Source: Pseudomonadota bacterium
Lineage (GTDB): Bacteria > Pseudomonadota > Gammaproteobacteria > Steroidobacterales > Steroidobacteraceae
DNA: 64,000 nt
Assembly (NCBI GenBank): GCA_018240525.1
Contig: JAFEFN010000013.1
Span: 930,001-994,000 of the forward strand
Direction of reading: 5' to 3'
The position numbers and the translations under genes were made by a program. A model generated the notes under the pieces. It had not been told where the DNA came from. It was given only the letters and a program-made list of their open reading frames with translations, and did not search any database. This document shows, in pieces, positions 1-14,472 of this stretch (positions are counted from its first letter, which is position 1; every line of letters starts with the position of its first letter).

Positions 1-212
1 ATGCCGAAGCCGGCGTCGGTGTCGGTCGAGACCGAGGAGCCGTGCTCGAAGTTGATGTCCTTGGCGAAGATGAAGCGAGCCTCGCCGTACCACTCCCAGC
101 TGCCCGTCCGGTTGGAACTGCCCTGGAACTGCGCGGCAGCCGTGCCACTGTAGGCGGCCCCCAGGGCGGCCAAGGCCAGCAGGGTCAGGAGATTTCGCAT
201 CGATCGCATCAT
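1..212 (-). CDS. outer-membrane beta-barrel protein, N-terminal part (window-edge partial)
   Basis: Only the first 70 residues lie in the window; the gene runs off the left edge. The start is ATG at 212 (an ATG-ATG pair), with GGAGGAG about 8 bases upstream. Residues 1-28 form a signal peptide: basic MMRSMRN, then a Leu/Ala-rich core ending in TAAAQ. After it comes a Trp/Tyr-rich segment (GSWEWYGEARFIFAKD) that looks like the first strand of a small OmpW- or OmpA-like barrel. Family knowledge: such proteins sit in the outer membrane. The substrate is unknown. A perfect 16-bp palindrome lies about 100 bp upstream and may control it. An outer-membrane location is likely; the exact family is not fixed. 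Confidence 0.7.
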   Translation of the reverse strand, partial: MMRSMRNLLTLLALAALGAAYSGTAAAQFQGSSNRTGSWEWYGEARFIFAKDINFEHGSSVSTDTDAGFG

Positions 213-537
213 GGGTCGGCTCCTCCGTGAGGCTCCGTGCGGCAGTGTGGCCGCGGAGACACACCTTTAAACGTTTCTGCGGCGGAGCTTAGCGAATCGA
301 TCAGCCCCGAACACTTCCCCTAGGGGAAGAACCGGAAAGCCGCACGACCAACAGCTCCGCCTACGGCCATGTTAATGGAAGTCAACCGCGCCCCGCAAAA
401 GGGTCCGCCCGGCGGGCACCCGGCGGTTCTCGCCGCGGGACGGATTCGGGCGGTGGGGCCGCACCGGCGGGGACCGAGGCCGGCGGCCGCCGCGGGGCCT
501 GCGCAGCGCCGAAAGGCTGCCCCGGGGTGCGCGATGC
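213..537. other. gene-free interval between barrel gene and first SnoaL-like gene
   Basis: This 325-base stretch holds the leader and presumed promoter of the barrel gene, the palindrome at 314-329, and a GC-rich segment (about 380-530) with no convincing ORF. No T-run terminator was seen after the SnoaL-like gene, which ends at 538. Confidence 0.6.
314..329. promoter_or_regulatory. perfect 16-bp palindrome, candidate operator
   Basis: CTTCCCCTAGGGGAAG is perfectly self-complementary. It lies upstream of the minus-strand barrel gene. A -10-like TAAGCT reads on the minus strand at 291-286, which would put the palindrome centre near -43. That is where a LuxR/NarL-type activator normally sits over the -35 region. 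The promoter and the regulator class are inference. Confidence 0.5.
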
Positions 538-984
538 TCAGGAGATCTCGACGTTCAGATGGTCGCTCATGTTGCCCAGCAGGGTGACCTCGATGTGCTT
601 GGACCGGAAGCGCCACCCGGACGGGCCCCGCTCGAACACATCGTCGTAGCGGCCACAGGCAATCGGCTGCAGCGGCACCTTGCCGGTGGCCTGCAACACG
701 GTGAAGCACGACTTCACGTGGACCTCGTTCCCGCCCCCGGGGCAGTCGAACTCGAGGTTGGTGACCACGTGGTGGGTCCTGGGTGTGCCCTCCTCGAACC
801 GCTTGTTGCTCATGCGCCAGTAATCACGCACCTGGGCGGCGCCGCGGAAGCGCTCGGTGGTCTTGTTGGCGGTGATGACGGCATCCGCAAACAGCGCGCC
901 GAGGGCTTCGTACTGCGCGGTGTCGACGAAGCGGGCGTAGCGGAAGATGAGGTTTTCGATCGCGATGCGGTCTTCGGCGGTCAT
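538..984 (-). CDS. SnoaL/NTF2-like protein A
   Basis: 148 residues. The start chosen is ATG at 984, because GGAAGAGAG lies about 7 bases upstream; an in-frame ATG at 1020 would add 12 residues without such a site. The N-terminus (EDRIAIENLIFRYARFVD) and the later motif YDDVFERGPSGWRF are typical of the SnoaL-like cone-shaped NTF2 fold. Members are polyketide cyclases, dehydratases, ketosteroid isomerases or ring-hydroxylating dioxygenase beta-like proteins. The reaction cannot be read from the sequence. It is clearly paralogous to the divergent gene at 1190: both carry PLQP followed by a G-x-Y-x-D-x-FE-x-x-x-x-x-WRF block. The two may be co-regulated from the 205-bp gap between their starts. 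Confidence 0.8.
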   Translation of the reverse strand: MTAEDRIAIENLIFRYARFVDTAQYEALGALFADAVITANKTTERFRGAAQVRDYWRMSNKRFEEGTPRTHHVVTNLEFDCPGGGNEVHVKSCFTVLQATGKVPLQPIACGRYDDVFERGPSGWRFRSKHIEVTLLGNMSDHLNVEIS

Positions 985-1189
985 CGGTTCACTCTCTTCC
1001 GGGGCATCCGCCCCCGTCAATCACCGGATTGGGCTATCACGGCAGGCGGCCCGGGCGCGTCTGCTCATCCGGGTCGCGGCCGCCTGCCGCGGTGCTAATT
1101 CGTTCCGGTGATCCACGCGGGCCGCCCACTGGCGGATTATCTGCATCCGCGGGCGCCGTTTGCGCCTCGCAGCCACCCGGGAGATAGCC

Positions 1190-1657
1190 ATGGAGTTCGC
1201 CGACTACCTGCAGATCCAGAACCTGCTGCACCGTTACGCGCACCTGATGGACCAGGCGGATTTCGATGGCGTCGGGCAGCTGTTCGCGCACGCCGACGTC
1301 TACATGCCCGGGGACGCCGGCGACTTCTTCAAGGACGCGGCGGGACTGGCGAACCTGTGGCGCAAGTGGAACCGCGTGTACGCGGACACCGGCACGCTGC
1401 GCACGCGTCACATCACCACCAACCTCATCCTCGAGGCCGACGGCCCCCACCGCGCGAAGGGGCAGTGCTACGTACTGGTGGTGCAGGCCACGCCGAGCTT
1501 CCCGCTGCAGCCGGTGATCGCCGGCACCTACCAGGACACCTTCGAGAAGGTCGACGGCACCTGGCGCTTCGCCGAGCGCCGCGAGACGTTCAAGAACTTC
1601 GAGCTGGTGGGGGACCTGAGCGCGCATCTCGCCCTGGAATACAAGGTGCCCGGTTAG
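1190..1657 (+). CDS. SnoaL/NTF2-like protein B
   Basis: 155 residues. The start is ATG at 1190, preceded by GGGAGATAGCC; a longer reading from 1160 is possible but lacks a ribosome site. Features of the SnoaL-like fold are the N-terminal helix FADYLQIQNLLHRYAHLMDQ, a pocket-lining RTRHITTNL strand and the C-terminal TFEKVDGTWRFAERR strand. It shares the overall pattern of its divergent neighbour, so the pair probably arose by duplication. They may act on related small molecules or as a heteromer. No dioxygenase alpha subunit or steroid gene lies beside them, so the substrate stays open. It converges with gltD (17-bp gap). Confidence 0.8.
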   Translation: MEFADYLQIQNLLHRYAHLMDQADFDGVGQLFAHADVYMPGDAGDFFKDAAGLANLWRKWNRVYADTGTLRTRHITTNLILEADGPHRAKGQCYVLVVQATPSFPLQPVIAGTYQDTFEKVDGTWRFAERRETFKNFELVGDLSAHLALEYKVPG

Positions 1658-1674
1658 CGCAGCCTACCGATGCC

Positions 1675-7558
<5,884 letters not shown>

Positions 7559-7767
7559 GCTTGGCCCCTCGGCGTGGTCTGGGTGCGGCAGGCAGGCCCG
7601 CCCCGCGGGCAGGCACGCACCGCAGGTCCCCGACAAACCGGCAATTCTTGCGCTCGGGAGATCCGCCGGACTCATGGAAAGTCCGCGAATGAGCAGTCGC
7701 GGCCCGGTGCGGGCAGGTCTGCCGCGCACGTTCAGGTCGACTGTCTTACACCGTCACTATGCGTTCG

Positions 7768-7795
7768 ATAATACCGGGCCACGAGGCGCTTGCAA
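7768..7795 (-). promoter_or_regulatory. candidate sigma-70 promoter of gltBD
   Basis: Reading the minus strand, TTGCAA (7795-7790) and TATTAT (7773-7768) are separated by 16 bases. Transcription would start near 7761 and give gltB an untranslated leader of about 200 bases. The leader contains small inverted repeats such as GGACT...AGTCC around the ATG at 7672. The promoter is inferred from consensus match only. Confidence 0.5.
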
Positions 7796-7835
7796 GCGCG
7801 AAACCAGCCGTTTTTCCACGCCCGTGATCACCAGG

Positions 7836-8399
7836 ATGCATGAGCTCAGCACCGCGCGCCTGCAGCTGCGCGGCTGGCGCGCGCAGGACCTCGCGCCGTT
7901 TGCCGCGCTCAATGCCGACCCGGAGGTGATGCAGTTCATGCCCTCGCGCCTGTCGCGTGCGGACAGCGATGCCTTGGCGGCCGCCTGCCACCGCCAGCTG
8001 GTGCGCGAGGGCTTCGGGCTGTGGGCGGTCCAGGTCCGCGGCGCGCTGCCCTTCATCGGCTACGTCGGCATCAAGGCCCCGTCCTTCGTGGCGCCCTTCA
8101 CCCCCTGCATCGAGATCGGCTGGCGGCTGTGCCGCGCCAGCTGGGGCTGCGGTTACGCGACCGAGGCGGCGCGCGCCTGCCTGGCGTTCGCCTTCGGCCG
8201 CCTGGCGCTGAGCGAGGTGGTGGCCTTCACGGTGCCGGCGAACCAGCGCTCGCGCGCGGTGATGCGGCGTCTGGGTATGCTCGAGGACGTGCCGGGTGCG
8301 TTCGAGCACCCGCGCCTGCCGGCCGGCCACCCGCTGCGCCACCACCTGCTCTATCGCATCCGCCGGGAGCACTGGGCGGGTGCGCCTTTCGCCGGCTGA
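7836..8399 (+). CDS. GNAT-family N-acetyltransferase (RimJ/RimL type)
   Basis: 187 residues from ATG at 7836; a GTG at 7824 in frame is an alternative. It opens with STARLQLRGWRAQDLAPFAAL. The GNAT core motif near the middle reads EIGWRLCRASWGCGYATEAARA, the acetyl-CoA pyrophosphate-binding loop of the Acetyltransf_3 subgroup, followed by FTVPANQRSRAVMRRLGM. Members acetylate ribosomal protein N-termini, antibiotics or small amines; the substrate here is unknown. It stands alone, divergent from gltB and convergent with the HtrA-like gene. The protein is cytoplasmic. Confidence 0.88.
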   Translation: MHELSTARLQLRGWRAQDLAPFAALNADPEVMQFMPSRLSRADSDALAAACHRQLVREGFGLWAVQVRGALPFIGYVGIKAPSFVAPFTPCIEIGWRLCRASWGCGYATEAARACLAFAFGRLALSEVVAFTVPANQRSRAVMRRLGMLEDVPGAFEHPRLPAGHPLRHHLLYRIRREHWAGAPFAG

Positions 8400-8422
8400 C
8401 CGGCCCGGTTCGCGGCGGCGGC

Positions 8423-9433
8423 TCAGCCGGGCGGCTCGCGTGCGGTCAGCCCCACCGTGAGCCGCTGCGTGCGCCGCACCAGCGCCAGCGCCAGCTCGGT
8501 GCCCGGCGGCACGCGCGCCAGCGCCCGGTGCAGCGCATCGATGCCATCCACGGGCTGATCGTTCACCCCGATGATCAGGTCGCCCGGCTGCAGGTCGGCG
8601 GCGGCGGCCGGTCCCTGGCTCTCGCGCGACAGCACCTCGACCGCCCGGGTGCAGTCCAGGCCGAGCGCGCGCACCAGGCGCAGGTCGAGAGGCCGGTCGC
8701 GCGCGGCGACGCCCAGCCAGGCGCGCCGCACGCGTCCCTGGGTGAGGATCTCGGTCAGCACCCACTGCGCGGTGCTGGCCGGCACGGCGAAGCCGATGCC
8801 CTGCGCCATGGCGATGATCGCGGTGTTGATGCCGCCGACACGGCCCTGCGCATCCACCAGGGGACCGCCGGAATTGCCGGGGTTGAGCGAGGCGGTGTGC
8901 TGGACCACCCCGTCGATCAGCCGCCCCTGGCGGCTGCGCAGCGAGCGGCCGAGTGCGCTGACGACGCCCGCGGAGACGGTGGATTCGTAGCCGTACGGGT
9001 TGCCGAGGGCGACCACCAGCTGCCCGGTGCGCAGGCGCTGCGTCGCGGAGAGCTCCGCGTAGGGCAGTGCGCCGGCCTGCGCGCGCAGCACCGCAAGATC
9101 AGTGGCCGCATCGCGCCCGGCCACCACCGCGGCGACGGTGCGCCCGTCCACGAAGCGCACGCGGGCCTGGGCGACGTTGCCGACCACGTGCTCGTTGGTG
9201 AGCAGGTAGCCGTCCGGGGTGACCACGACGCCGGAGCCGGCGCCGCCGCGGGCCTGTTCGGCCTCCGCCGCGCCGCCGACGTAGACGCTGACCACCGCCG
9301 GCCCCGCCCGCTCGACCGCGCCGACGACGGCGGCCGAGTAGGCATCGAGGGGGTCGGCCATCGCCGGGCCGGGCCCGATCGCTTCGCTGTCCTGCATGCG
9401 CGCAGGCATGGGGACCGGCGCCGCCGAACTCAA
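8423..9433 (-). CDS. HtrA/DegP-like serine protease with PDZ domain, no signal peptide
   Basis: 336 residues. The trypsin-like S1C domain shows the catalytic His in LLTNEHVVG, Asp in AATDLAVLR and Ser in NPGNSGGPL. One C-terminal PDZ domain follows, including AADLQPGDLIIGVNDQPVDG. Family members usually carry a signal peptide or membrane anchor and work in the periplasm. Here the first 40 residues (MSSAAPVPMPARMQDSEAIG...) have no hydrophobic stretch, and later starts (M13, M25) do not add one. The enzyme therefore appears cytoplasmic, unless the true start lies elsewhere. It is divergent from the antiporter gene, 41 bp apart. Confidence 0.88.
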   Translation of the reverse strand: MSSAAPVPMPARMQDSEAIGPGPAMADPLDAYSAAVVGAVERAGPAVVSVYVGGAAEAEQARGGAGSGVVVTPDGYLLTNEHVVGNVAQARVRFVDGRTVAAVVAGRDAATDLAVLRAQAGALPYAELSATQRLRTGQLVVALGNPYGYESTVSAGVVSALGRSLRSRQGRLIDGVVQHTASLNPGNSGGPLVDAQGRVGGINTAIIAMAQGIGFAVPASTAQWVLTEILTQGRVRRAWLGVAARDRPLDLRLVRALGLDCTRAVEVLSRESQGPAAAADLQPGDLIIGVNDQPVDGIDALHRALARVPPGTELALALVRRTQRLTVGLTAREPPG

Positions 9434-9474
9434 GGGCTGATGGGGTCAGGGCATTCCTGCCAGAATCCGCCCCC

Positions 9475-11259
9475 ATGATCACGATCCGCGAGACTGCGAT
9501 CCTGCTCACCGCCGCCGTCATCGCGGTGTCGCTGTTTCGCCTGATGCGGCTGTCCTCGATCCTGGGCTACGTGACCGCGGGCATCGCCATCGGCCCGTGG
9601 GGCCTGAACCTGATCAGTGACGTCGCCCGGCTTTCGCAGGTCTCCGAGTTCGGCATCGTGCTGCTGCTGTTCGTCATCGGGCTGGAGCTGCAGCCGACGC
9701 GCCTGTGGGTGATGCGCCGCAACGTCTTCGGGCTGGGCGCCGCGCAGGTCCTGCTGTGCGCCAGCGTCCTGGGAATCCTCGCCTGGGCCTGCGGGCAGCC
9801 GCCGGTGACCGCCGCGGTCATCGGCTTCGGCCTGTCGCTGTCCTCCACGCCGCTGGTGCTGCAGGTGCTGGCCGAGCGCAAGCAGCTGAAGAGCCCCCAC
9901 GGCCGGGCGGCCTTCGGCATCCTGCTGTTCCAGGACCTGGCGGTGCTGCCGGTGCTGGCGATCCTGCCGCTGCTGGTGCCGCACGATGCCGGCAGCGCGC
10001 ATGGCCCCTGGGGCACCCAGCTGCTGAAGCTGTTCCTGGTCATCGCTCTGGTGGTGATCGGCGGCGGCCGCATCGTCTTGCGGCCGCTGCTGCGCATCGT
10101 GGCGCGCATCCAGGTGACGGAGGTGTTCTCCGCGGCGGCCCTGCTGGTGGTCATCGCCACCTCGCTCTTGGCCAAGTTCGTCGGCCTGTCGGCCTCGCTC
10201 GGCGCCTTCCTCGCCGGCGTGCTGCTCGCCGACAGCGAGTTCCGCCACGAGCTCGAGGCCGACCTCGAGCCGTTCAAGGGACTGCTGCTCGGCCTGTTCT
10301 TCATCGCCGTGGGCATGGACGCCAACCTCGGCCTCCTGCGGCTCGAGCCGCTGACCGTGCTGGGGGTGACCGCCGGCTTCCTCGCCGTCAAGGTCCTCGC
10401 CATCACCCTGGTCGGCCGCCTGGGCGGCCTGCGCCCCGAGTCGGCGCGGCGCCTCGGGTTCTCGCTGCCCACCGGCGGCGAGTTCGCCTTCGTGCTCTTC
10501 ACGCTGGCCGCCGGACAGCGGCTGTTCGAGCAGCGCACCGCCGACCTGCTCATCCTCGCGGTCACGCTGTCGATGATGCTGGGCCCGCTGCTGCTGCTCG
10601 CCTACGAGGCCGTGCAGAGAAACTGGCTGACGCCCGCCAAGCCCGCCTTCGACCCCATCGACGAGCCCGACAGCCCGGTCATCATCGCCGGCTTCGGCCG
10701 CTTCGGGCAGATCGTCGCCCGCGTGCTGCGGGTCAAGGGCATCGCCTTCACCGCCCTGGACAACAACCAGACCCACGTCGACTTCGTGCGCGGCTTCGGC
10801 AACCAGGTGTACTACGGGGACGCCTCGCGCCTGGACCTGCTGCGCGCGGCCGGCGCGGCCACTGCGCAGTTCCTGGTGCTGGCCATCGATGACACCGAGG
10901 CCTCCACGCGCACCGCGGTGGTGGTGCGCGAGCAGTTCCCGCACCTGACCATCTTCGCGCGCGCCCGCAACCGGCAGCACGCCTTCGCACTCATGGACGC
11001 CGGCGTGAAGGAGGCGAACGTGGTGCGCGAGACCTACGCCTCGAGCCTGGAGATGGCCGGCGCGGTCCTCGAGGCGCTAGGCGAGGAGCCGGCGCGGGTG
11101 AGCGAGGCGGTGCGGCGCTTCCGCCAGCACGATGAGCAGACGCTGCTCGCCCAGTACGCGGTCAAGGAGGACGAGGAGAAGTTCAAGGCGACGTCCCGCG
11201 AGGCGGCCGAGCAGCTGGAGAAGCTGTTCGAGTCGGACCGCAGCACCGAGGCGCGCTAG
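9475..11259 (+). CDS. KefB/KefC-type monovalent cation:proton antiporter (CPA2) with RCK domain
   Basis: 594 residues. The N-terminal 380 residues hold a 12-13-helix Na+/H+ exchanger domain (for example LLLLFVIGLELQPTRLWVMR and GFGLSLSSTPLVLQVLAERK). Residues about 400-520 form a TrkA_N/RCK nucleotide-binding domain beginning VIIAGFGRFGQIVARVL. Family knowledge: such inner-membrane proteins export K+ or Na+ in exchange for protons, often gated by glutathione or nucleotides. Which of KefB, KefC or YbaL it matches cannot be settled here. The stop codon overlaps the GTG of the next gene, so the two are translationally coupled. Confidence 0.92.
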   Translation: MITIRETAILLTAAVIAVSLFRLMRLSSILGYVTAGIAIGPWGLNLISDVARLSQVSEFGIVLLLFVIGLELQPTRLWVMRRNVFGLGAAQVLLCASVLGILAWACGQPPVTAAVIGFGLSLSSTPLVLQVLAERKQLKSPHGRAAFGILLFQDLAVLPVLAILPLLVPHDAGSAHGPWGTQLLKLFLVIALVVIGGGRIVLRPLLRIVARIQVTEVFSAAALLVVIATSLLAKFVGLSASLGAFLAGVLLADSEFRHELEADLEPFKGLLLGLFFIAVGMDANLGLLRLEPLTVLGVTAGFLAVKVLAITLVGRLGGLRPESARRLGFSLPTGGEFAFVLFTLAAGQRLFEQRTADLLILAVTLSMMLGPLLLLAYEAVQRNWLTPAKPAFDPIDEPDSPVIIAGFGRFGQIVARVLRVKGIAFTALDNNQTHVDFVRGFGNQVYYGDASRLDLLRAAGAATAQFLVLAIDDTEASTRTAVVVREQFPHLTIFARARNRQHAFALMDAGVKEANVVRETYASSLEMAGAVLEALGEEPARVSEAVRRFRQHDEQTLLAQYAVKEDEEKFKATSREAAEQLEKLFESDRSTEAR

Positions 11260-11879
11260 TGGACGAGGCGCGCAGCGTGCGGGATTTCTGGTTCGGCACG
11301 CTGCCCCTGACGCCGCCGCAGCTGCGGGAGCGCATGCGTTTCTGGTTCGGCAGCGAGCCGACGCCGCTGCGGCGCGAGCGTGACCAGGCGATCCGCAGCC
11401 GCTTTGCGCCCCTGCTCGAGCGCGCCGCCGCCGGCGAGCTCGCCAGCTGGGCGGACGGGCCGCGGCGCCGGCTGAGCCTGGTCATCCTCCTCGACCAGTT
11501 GCCGCGCAACATCTTCCGCGGCACGGCGCGCGCCTTCGCCTACGACAGCCAGGCCCTGGCCCTCACGCTCTCGGGAATGCAGTCCGCGGCGGATGCGACG
11601 CTCGATGTGGTGGAGCGCCTCTTCTTTTACATGCCGCTGCAGCATGCCGAGAGCCGCGAGGTGCAGGAGGAGTCCCTGGCCGCCTACCGGCGGCTGCTGG
11701 CCGAGGCCCCGGAGCCCTTGCGGGAGTTCTTCGCCAGCTCCCTGCGCTCGGCCGAGTATCACCGCAGCCTCATCGAGCAGTTCGGGCGCTTCCCCCACCG
11801 CAACAAGGTGCTCGGGCGCCCGGACACCCCGCCCGAGCAGGAGTGGCTGGCCCGGCACACGGGCGCCTTCGGTCAGTGA
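11259..11879 (+). CDS. DUF924 family protein
   Basis: 206 residues starting with GTG inside TAGTG, so its first base is the last base of the antiporter stop. It begins VRDFWFGTLP and carries FEHAES-like (MPLQHAESREVQEES) and FGRFPHRNKVLGR blocks that define DUF924. These are helical, TPR-like cytoplasmic proteins of unknown role. Coupling to a cation antiporter suggests linked expression, but the family is found in many contexts. It converges with cbpM and overlaps it by 7 bases. Confidence 0.9.
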   Translation: MDEARSVRDFWFGTLPLTPPQLRERMRFWFGSEPTPLRRERDQAIRSRFAPLLERAAAGELASWADGPRRRLSLVILLDQLPRNIFRGTARAFAYDSQALALTLSGMQSAADATLDVVERLFFYMPLQHAESREVQEESLAAYRRLLAEAPEPLREFFASSLRSAEYHRSLIEQFGRFPHRNKVLGRPDTPPEQEWLARHTGAFGQ

Positions 11880-12199
11880 CCGTTCGCGAGGCGTTCCAGG
11901 TCGGCGATGCGCCGCTCGAGGACGCGCTGCGTCTCGAGCAGCTCCAGTGCCAGCGCCGCGCCGCTGGCGTTCACGCCGAGGTCGCGCATGAGCGCCCCGA
12001 CGATGCGCAGCCGCGGCAGGGTGCTGGCCGGCATCTGCCAGCCCGCGCCGCTGTCACGCACACCGACCACCACCCCGAGCTCCGCCAGCTCCTGCACGGC
12101 CGCGAGGTCGATGCGGCACAGCTGGCACACCTCGGTGGCGCTGATCCAGTCGCCCTCCCCGACCAGATGGGCCTCGTATACCTGCGTGATGCGTACCAT
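11873..12199 (-). CDS. cbpM: chaperone modulator CbpM
   Basis: 108 residues, the usual size. The MerR-like helix-turn-helix region (WISATEVCQLCRIDLAAVQELAELGVV) is followed by RLRIVGALMRDLGVNASGAALALELLE, the CbpM pattern. Family knowledge: CbpM binds the J domain of CbpA and inhibits both its co-chaperone and DNA-binding activity. Its ATG begins one base after the cbpA stop, so the pair forms an operon, as in Escherichia coli. Confidence 0.93.
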   Translation of the reverse strand: MVRITQVYEAHLVGEGDWISATEVCQLCRIDLAAVQELAELGVVVGVRDSGAGWQMPASTLPRLRIVGALMRDLGVNASGAALALELLETQRVLERRIADLERLANGH

Positions 12200-12200
12200 C

Positions 12201-13205
12201 TCAAACCCCCAGGTCGGCGCGCGGGTTGAAGGCGAGCTTCGCGCGCATCTCTTCGTAGACGGCCTTCGCCTCGGCGCTGCTCGCCGGCGGCAGGACGATC
12301 TTCAGCTGCACGTACTCGTCCCCCGGCGGATTGCCGGGCAGCCCGCGCCCGCGCAGGCGCAGCTTCTGGCCCGTCTGCGAACCGGCCGGGATCTGCATGC
12401 TCACCGAACCTCCCAGCGTCGGCACGGTGACCGAGGCGCCCAGTGCGGCCTCCCAGGGCGCCAGCGGCAGTGTCAGCGTGACGTCGCGCCCATCGAGTGC
12501 GTAGCGCGGGTCGGGCAGGATGTGGGCCTCCAGGTACAGGTCCCCCGCCGGGCCGCCGCCGCCGGCCGCGGCGCCCTGGCCGGCCAGCCGGATCAGCTGG
12601 CCCTCGGTCACGCCGGCCGGGATCGTCACCCGCACCGTATGGTTGGTCAGTTCCACCCGTCCGTCGGCGCCCAGGGACGGACGCCGCAGCTCCAGGGTGC
12701 GGGTCGTCCCGTGGAAAGCCTCCTCGAGCTGGATGTCGACCCGCGCGTGGTGGTCGCGCGCGGCGCGGCCGCCGTCCTCCTCCGCGCCCGCCTCCGCGAA
12801 GGGCGAGCCCCCGCCGAACAGCGAAGAGAAGAAGTCACTGAACTGCTCCTGCGAGAACTGCGCCCCCCCGGAATTGCCCGCGCCCTGCGCGCGGGAGGTG
12901 CGGCCCCGGCGAGCCCCGGGCGGCGGGCCGCCGGAGAACTCGTAGCCGGCACCCCAGTCCGGCGGCGGCCGGAACTGTTCGCCGGACTTCCAGTTGGCGC
13001 CGAGCTGGTCGTAGGCGGCGCGCTTCTCGGGGTCCTTCAGGACCTCGTAGGCCTCCTGGACCTCCTTGAAGCGGGCCTCGGCATTGCTTTCCTTGCTGAC
13101 ATCGGGATGGTACTTGCGGGCCAGTCGCCGGTACGCGGTCTTGAGCGCATCGGCGGTGACCGAGCGCTCGACCCCCAGCACCTTGTAGTAGTCACGGTAT
13201 TCCAT
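12201..13205 (-). CDS. cbpA: curved-DNA-binding DnaJ-class co-chaperone CbpA
   Basis: 334 residues from ATG at 13205. The J domain (residues 1-70, [15 protein letters not shown]) contains the HPD motif in [10 protein letters not shown] that stimulates DnaK ATPase. A Gly/Phe-rich linker (about 80-145, with [12 protein letters not shown]) precedes the two C-terminal substrate-binding beta domains. There is no zinc-finger Cys cluster, which separates CbpA from DnaJ. It also binds curved DNA in E. coli. Its partner cbpM follows at once. The start lies 190 bp from a divergent LysR gene. Confidence 0.95.
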   Translation of the reverse strand: MEYRDYYKVLGVERSVTADALKTAYRRLARKYHPDVSKESNAEARFKEVQEAYEVLKDPEKRAAYDQLGANWKSGEQFRPPPDWGAGYEFSGGPPPGARRGRTSRAQGAGNSGGAQFSQEQFSDFFSSLFGGGSPFAEAGAEEDGGRAARDHHARVDIQLEEAFHGTTRTLELRRPSLGADGRVELTNHTVRVTIPAGVTEGQLIRLAGQGAAAGGGGPAGDLYLEAHILPDPRYALDGRDVTLTLPLAPWEAALGASVTVPTLGGSVSMQIPAGSQTGQKLRLRGRGLPGNPPGDEYVQLKIVLPPASSAEAKAVYEEMRAKLAFNPRADLGV

Positions 13206-13395
13206 CGCCCGGATCTTGGGGGCTCCCGCAGGCATATTCCAGCCGCACCGCGGCGGTGCAATCGCCACCCCGCGGCGCACCGGCGGCGGGCAGCCGCTCC
13301 CCGGGGCGGCGGCTGCCGCCGTGCCCCCTCCCCGCGCACGTCGCGAGGCACGGATATTGCTCGGCCAGCAGGTCGCACTACGGACCCCGTGGCTG

Positions 13396-14286
13396 ATGCG
13401 CCTATCCCGACCACCGCCTCTGAAGAACCTGCGCGCGTTCTGCGCGGCGGCCCGCCATCGCAGTTTCAAGCTCGCGGCGCACGAGCTGTGCGTGACGCCC
13501 TCGGCCATCAGCCACCAGATGAAGGAACTCGAGGAGGCCCTGGCGGTACGGCTGTTCGAGCGCAGGACGCGCTCGCTCGAGCTGACCACGGCCGCGCACC
13601 GGCTGCTCGAGGAGGTGGAACCGCTGCTCGAGGCGCTCGAGCGCACCCTGGCGCAGTTCGCGCGCCGCAACGGGCGACTCAGCCTGCGCCTGCGGATGCC
13701 GGCGGTGTTCGCCAACGAACTCTTCATTCCGCGACTCGGCGGCTTCTGCGAGGCACACCCGCAGATCGACCTGCAGCTGGACACGCGCGACCCGCTGCCG
13801 GCAACGCACGCCCCCGCTGCGGACGTGTCCGTCCTGCTGGCGGCCGCACCGCCGCCGGGCCTGAGGAGCCTGCGCCTGTTTTCCTCGCCGCTGATCGCGG
13901 TGTGCGCGCGCGCACACGCCGCGCTCATCGCGCAGCGGGGCCGCGCGGTGTTCGGCTCGCTCGCCCTCATCGTCGATCGCACCCGGCCGTTCGCCTGGGA
14001 CAGCTGGGCGGAGGAGGTCGGCCTTGAGGCCCCGGAACCCCGGCAGGTCATCGAGCTCGACACGATGAGCGCGGCGCTGCGCGCGGCCGAGCGCGGGCTC
14101 GGCATCGCGCTCGTACCCGCGGCCCTGTGCGAGTCGTTGCTGCGCGCCGGCGCCCTGGTGCGCGTGTTCGCCACCGAGCTGCCCACCCCGAATGCCTACT
14201 ATCTGGTGACCCGCGCGAAGGATGCGGAGAAGCCGCAGGTGAAGGCGCTGCTGCGCTGGGCGCAGGCGCAGTACCCGCCCGGGTGA
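13396..14286 (+). CDS. LysR-family transcriptional regulator (GcvA-like)
   Basis: 296 residues from ATG at 13396. The N-terminal helix-turn-helix reads [27 protein letters not shown], very close to GcvA-type regulators ([19 protein letters not shown] start). The C-terminal periplasmic-binding-like effector domain follows, with an [22 protein letters not shown] segment typical of the group. The divergent position toward cbpA suggests the 190-bp gap may hold its binding site, but its regulon is not visible. A large non-coding gap follows the gene. Confidence 0.9.
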   Translation: MRLSRPPPLKNLRAFCAAARHRSFKLAAHELCVTPSAISHQMKELEEALAVRLFERRTRSLELTTAAHRLLEEVEPLLEALERTLAQFARRNGRLSLRLRMPAVFANELFIPRLGGFCEAHPQIDLQLDTRDPLPATHAPAADVSVLLAAAPPPGLRSLRLFSSPLIAVCARAHAALIAQRGRAVFGSLALIVDRTRPFAWDSWAEEVGLEAPEPRQVIELDTMSAALRAAERGLGIALVPAALCESLLRAGALVRVFATELPTPNAYYLVTRAKDAEKPQVKALLRWAQAQYPPG

Positions 14287-14319
14287 GCCCCCGTCACGCA
14301 TCGGGCGAATTCGTTTCGT

Positions 14320-14348
14320 TTGTCGCCCCTGCCCCCGGTTCGTATCGT
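14320..14348 (+). promoter_or_regulatory. candidate sigma-70 promoter
   Basis: TTGTCG (14320-14325) and TATCGT (14343-14348) are 17 bases apart, each matching 4 of 6 consensus bases. Transcription would begin near 14355, about 50 bases before the ATG of the 20-codon ORF. It depends on consensus similarity only. Confidence 0.35.
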
Positions 14349-14406
14349 CTCCCCGCGGCGTGCAGCGCTGCACGGAAACCGAAGCGCACCGACAGGAGCA
14401 CGCACC

Positions 14407-14469
14407 ATGGTCATCCCCCGCAAGCGCGGCAGGAACGCCCCCGCGGCAGGTCTTCGACTTCTCGAATGA
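14407..14469 (+). CDS. possible 20-residue peptide
   Basis: ATG at 14407 follows AGGAG at a spacing of 8-9 bases, behind a candidate promoter. The 20-residue peptide is MVIPRKRGRNAPAAGLRLLE. It is basic and has no signal peptide or known motif. The stop lies four bases before the stem of the first large hairpin, an arrangement that recalls leader peptides or dual-function RNAs. Translation is unproven and the peptide matches nothing I recognise. Confidence 0.3.
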   Translation: MVIPRKRGRNAPAAGLRLLE

Positions 14470-14472
14470 ACG

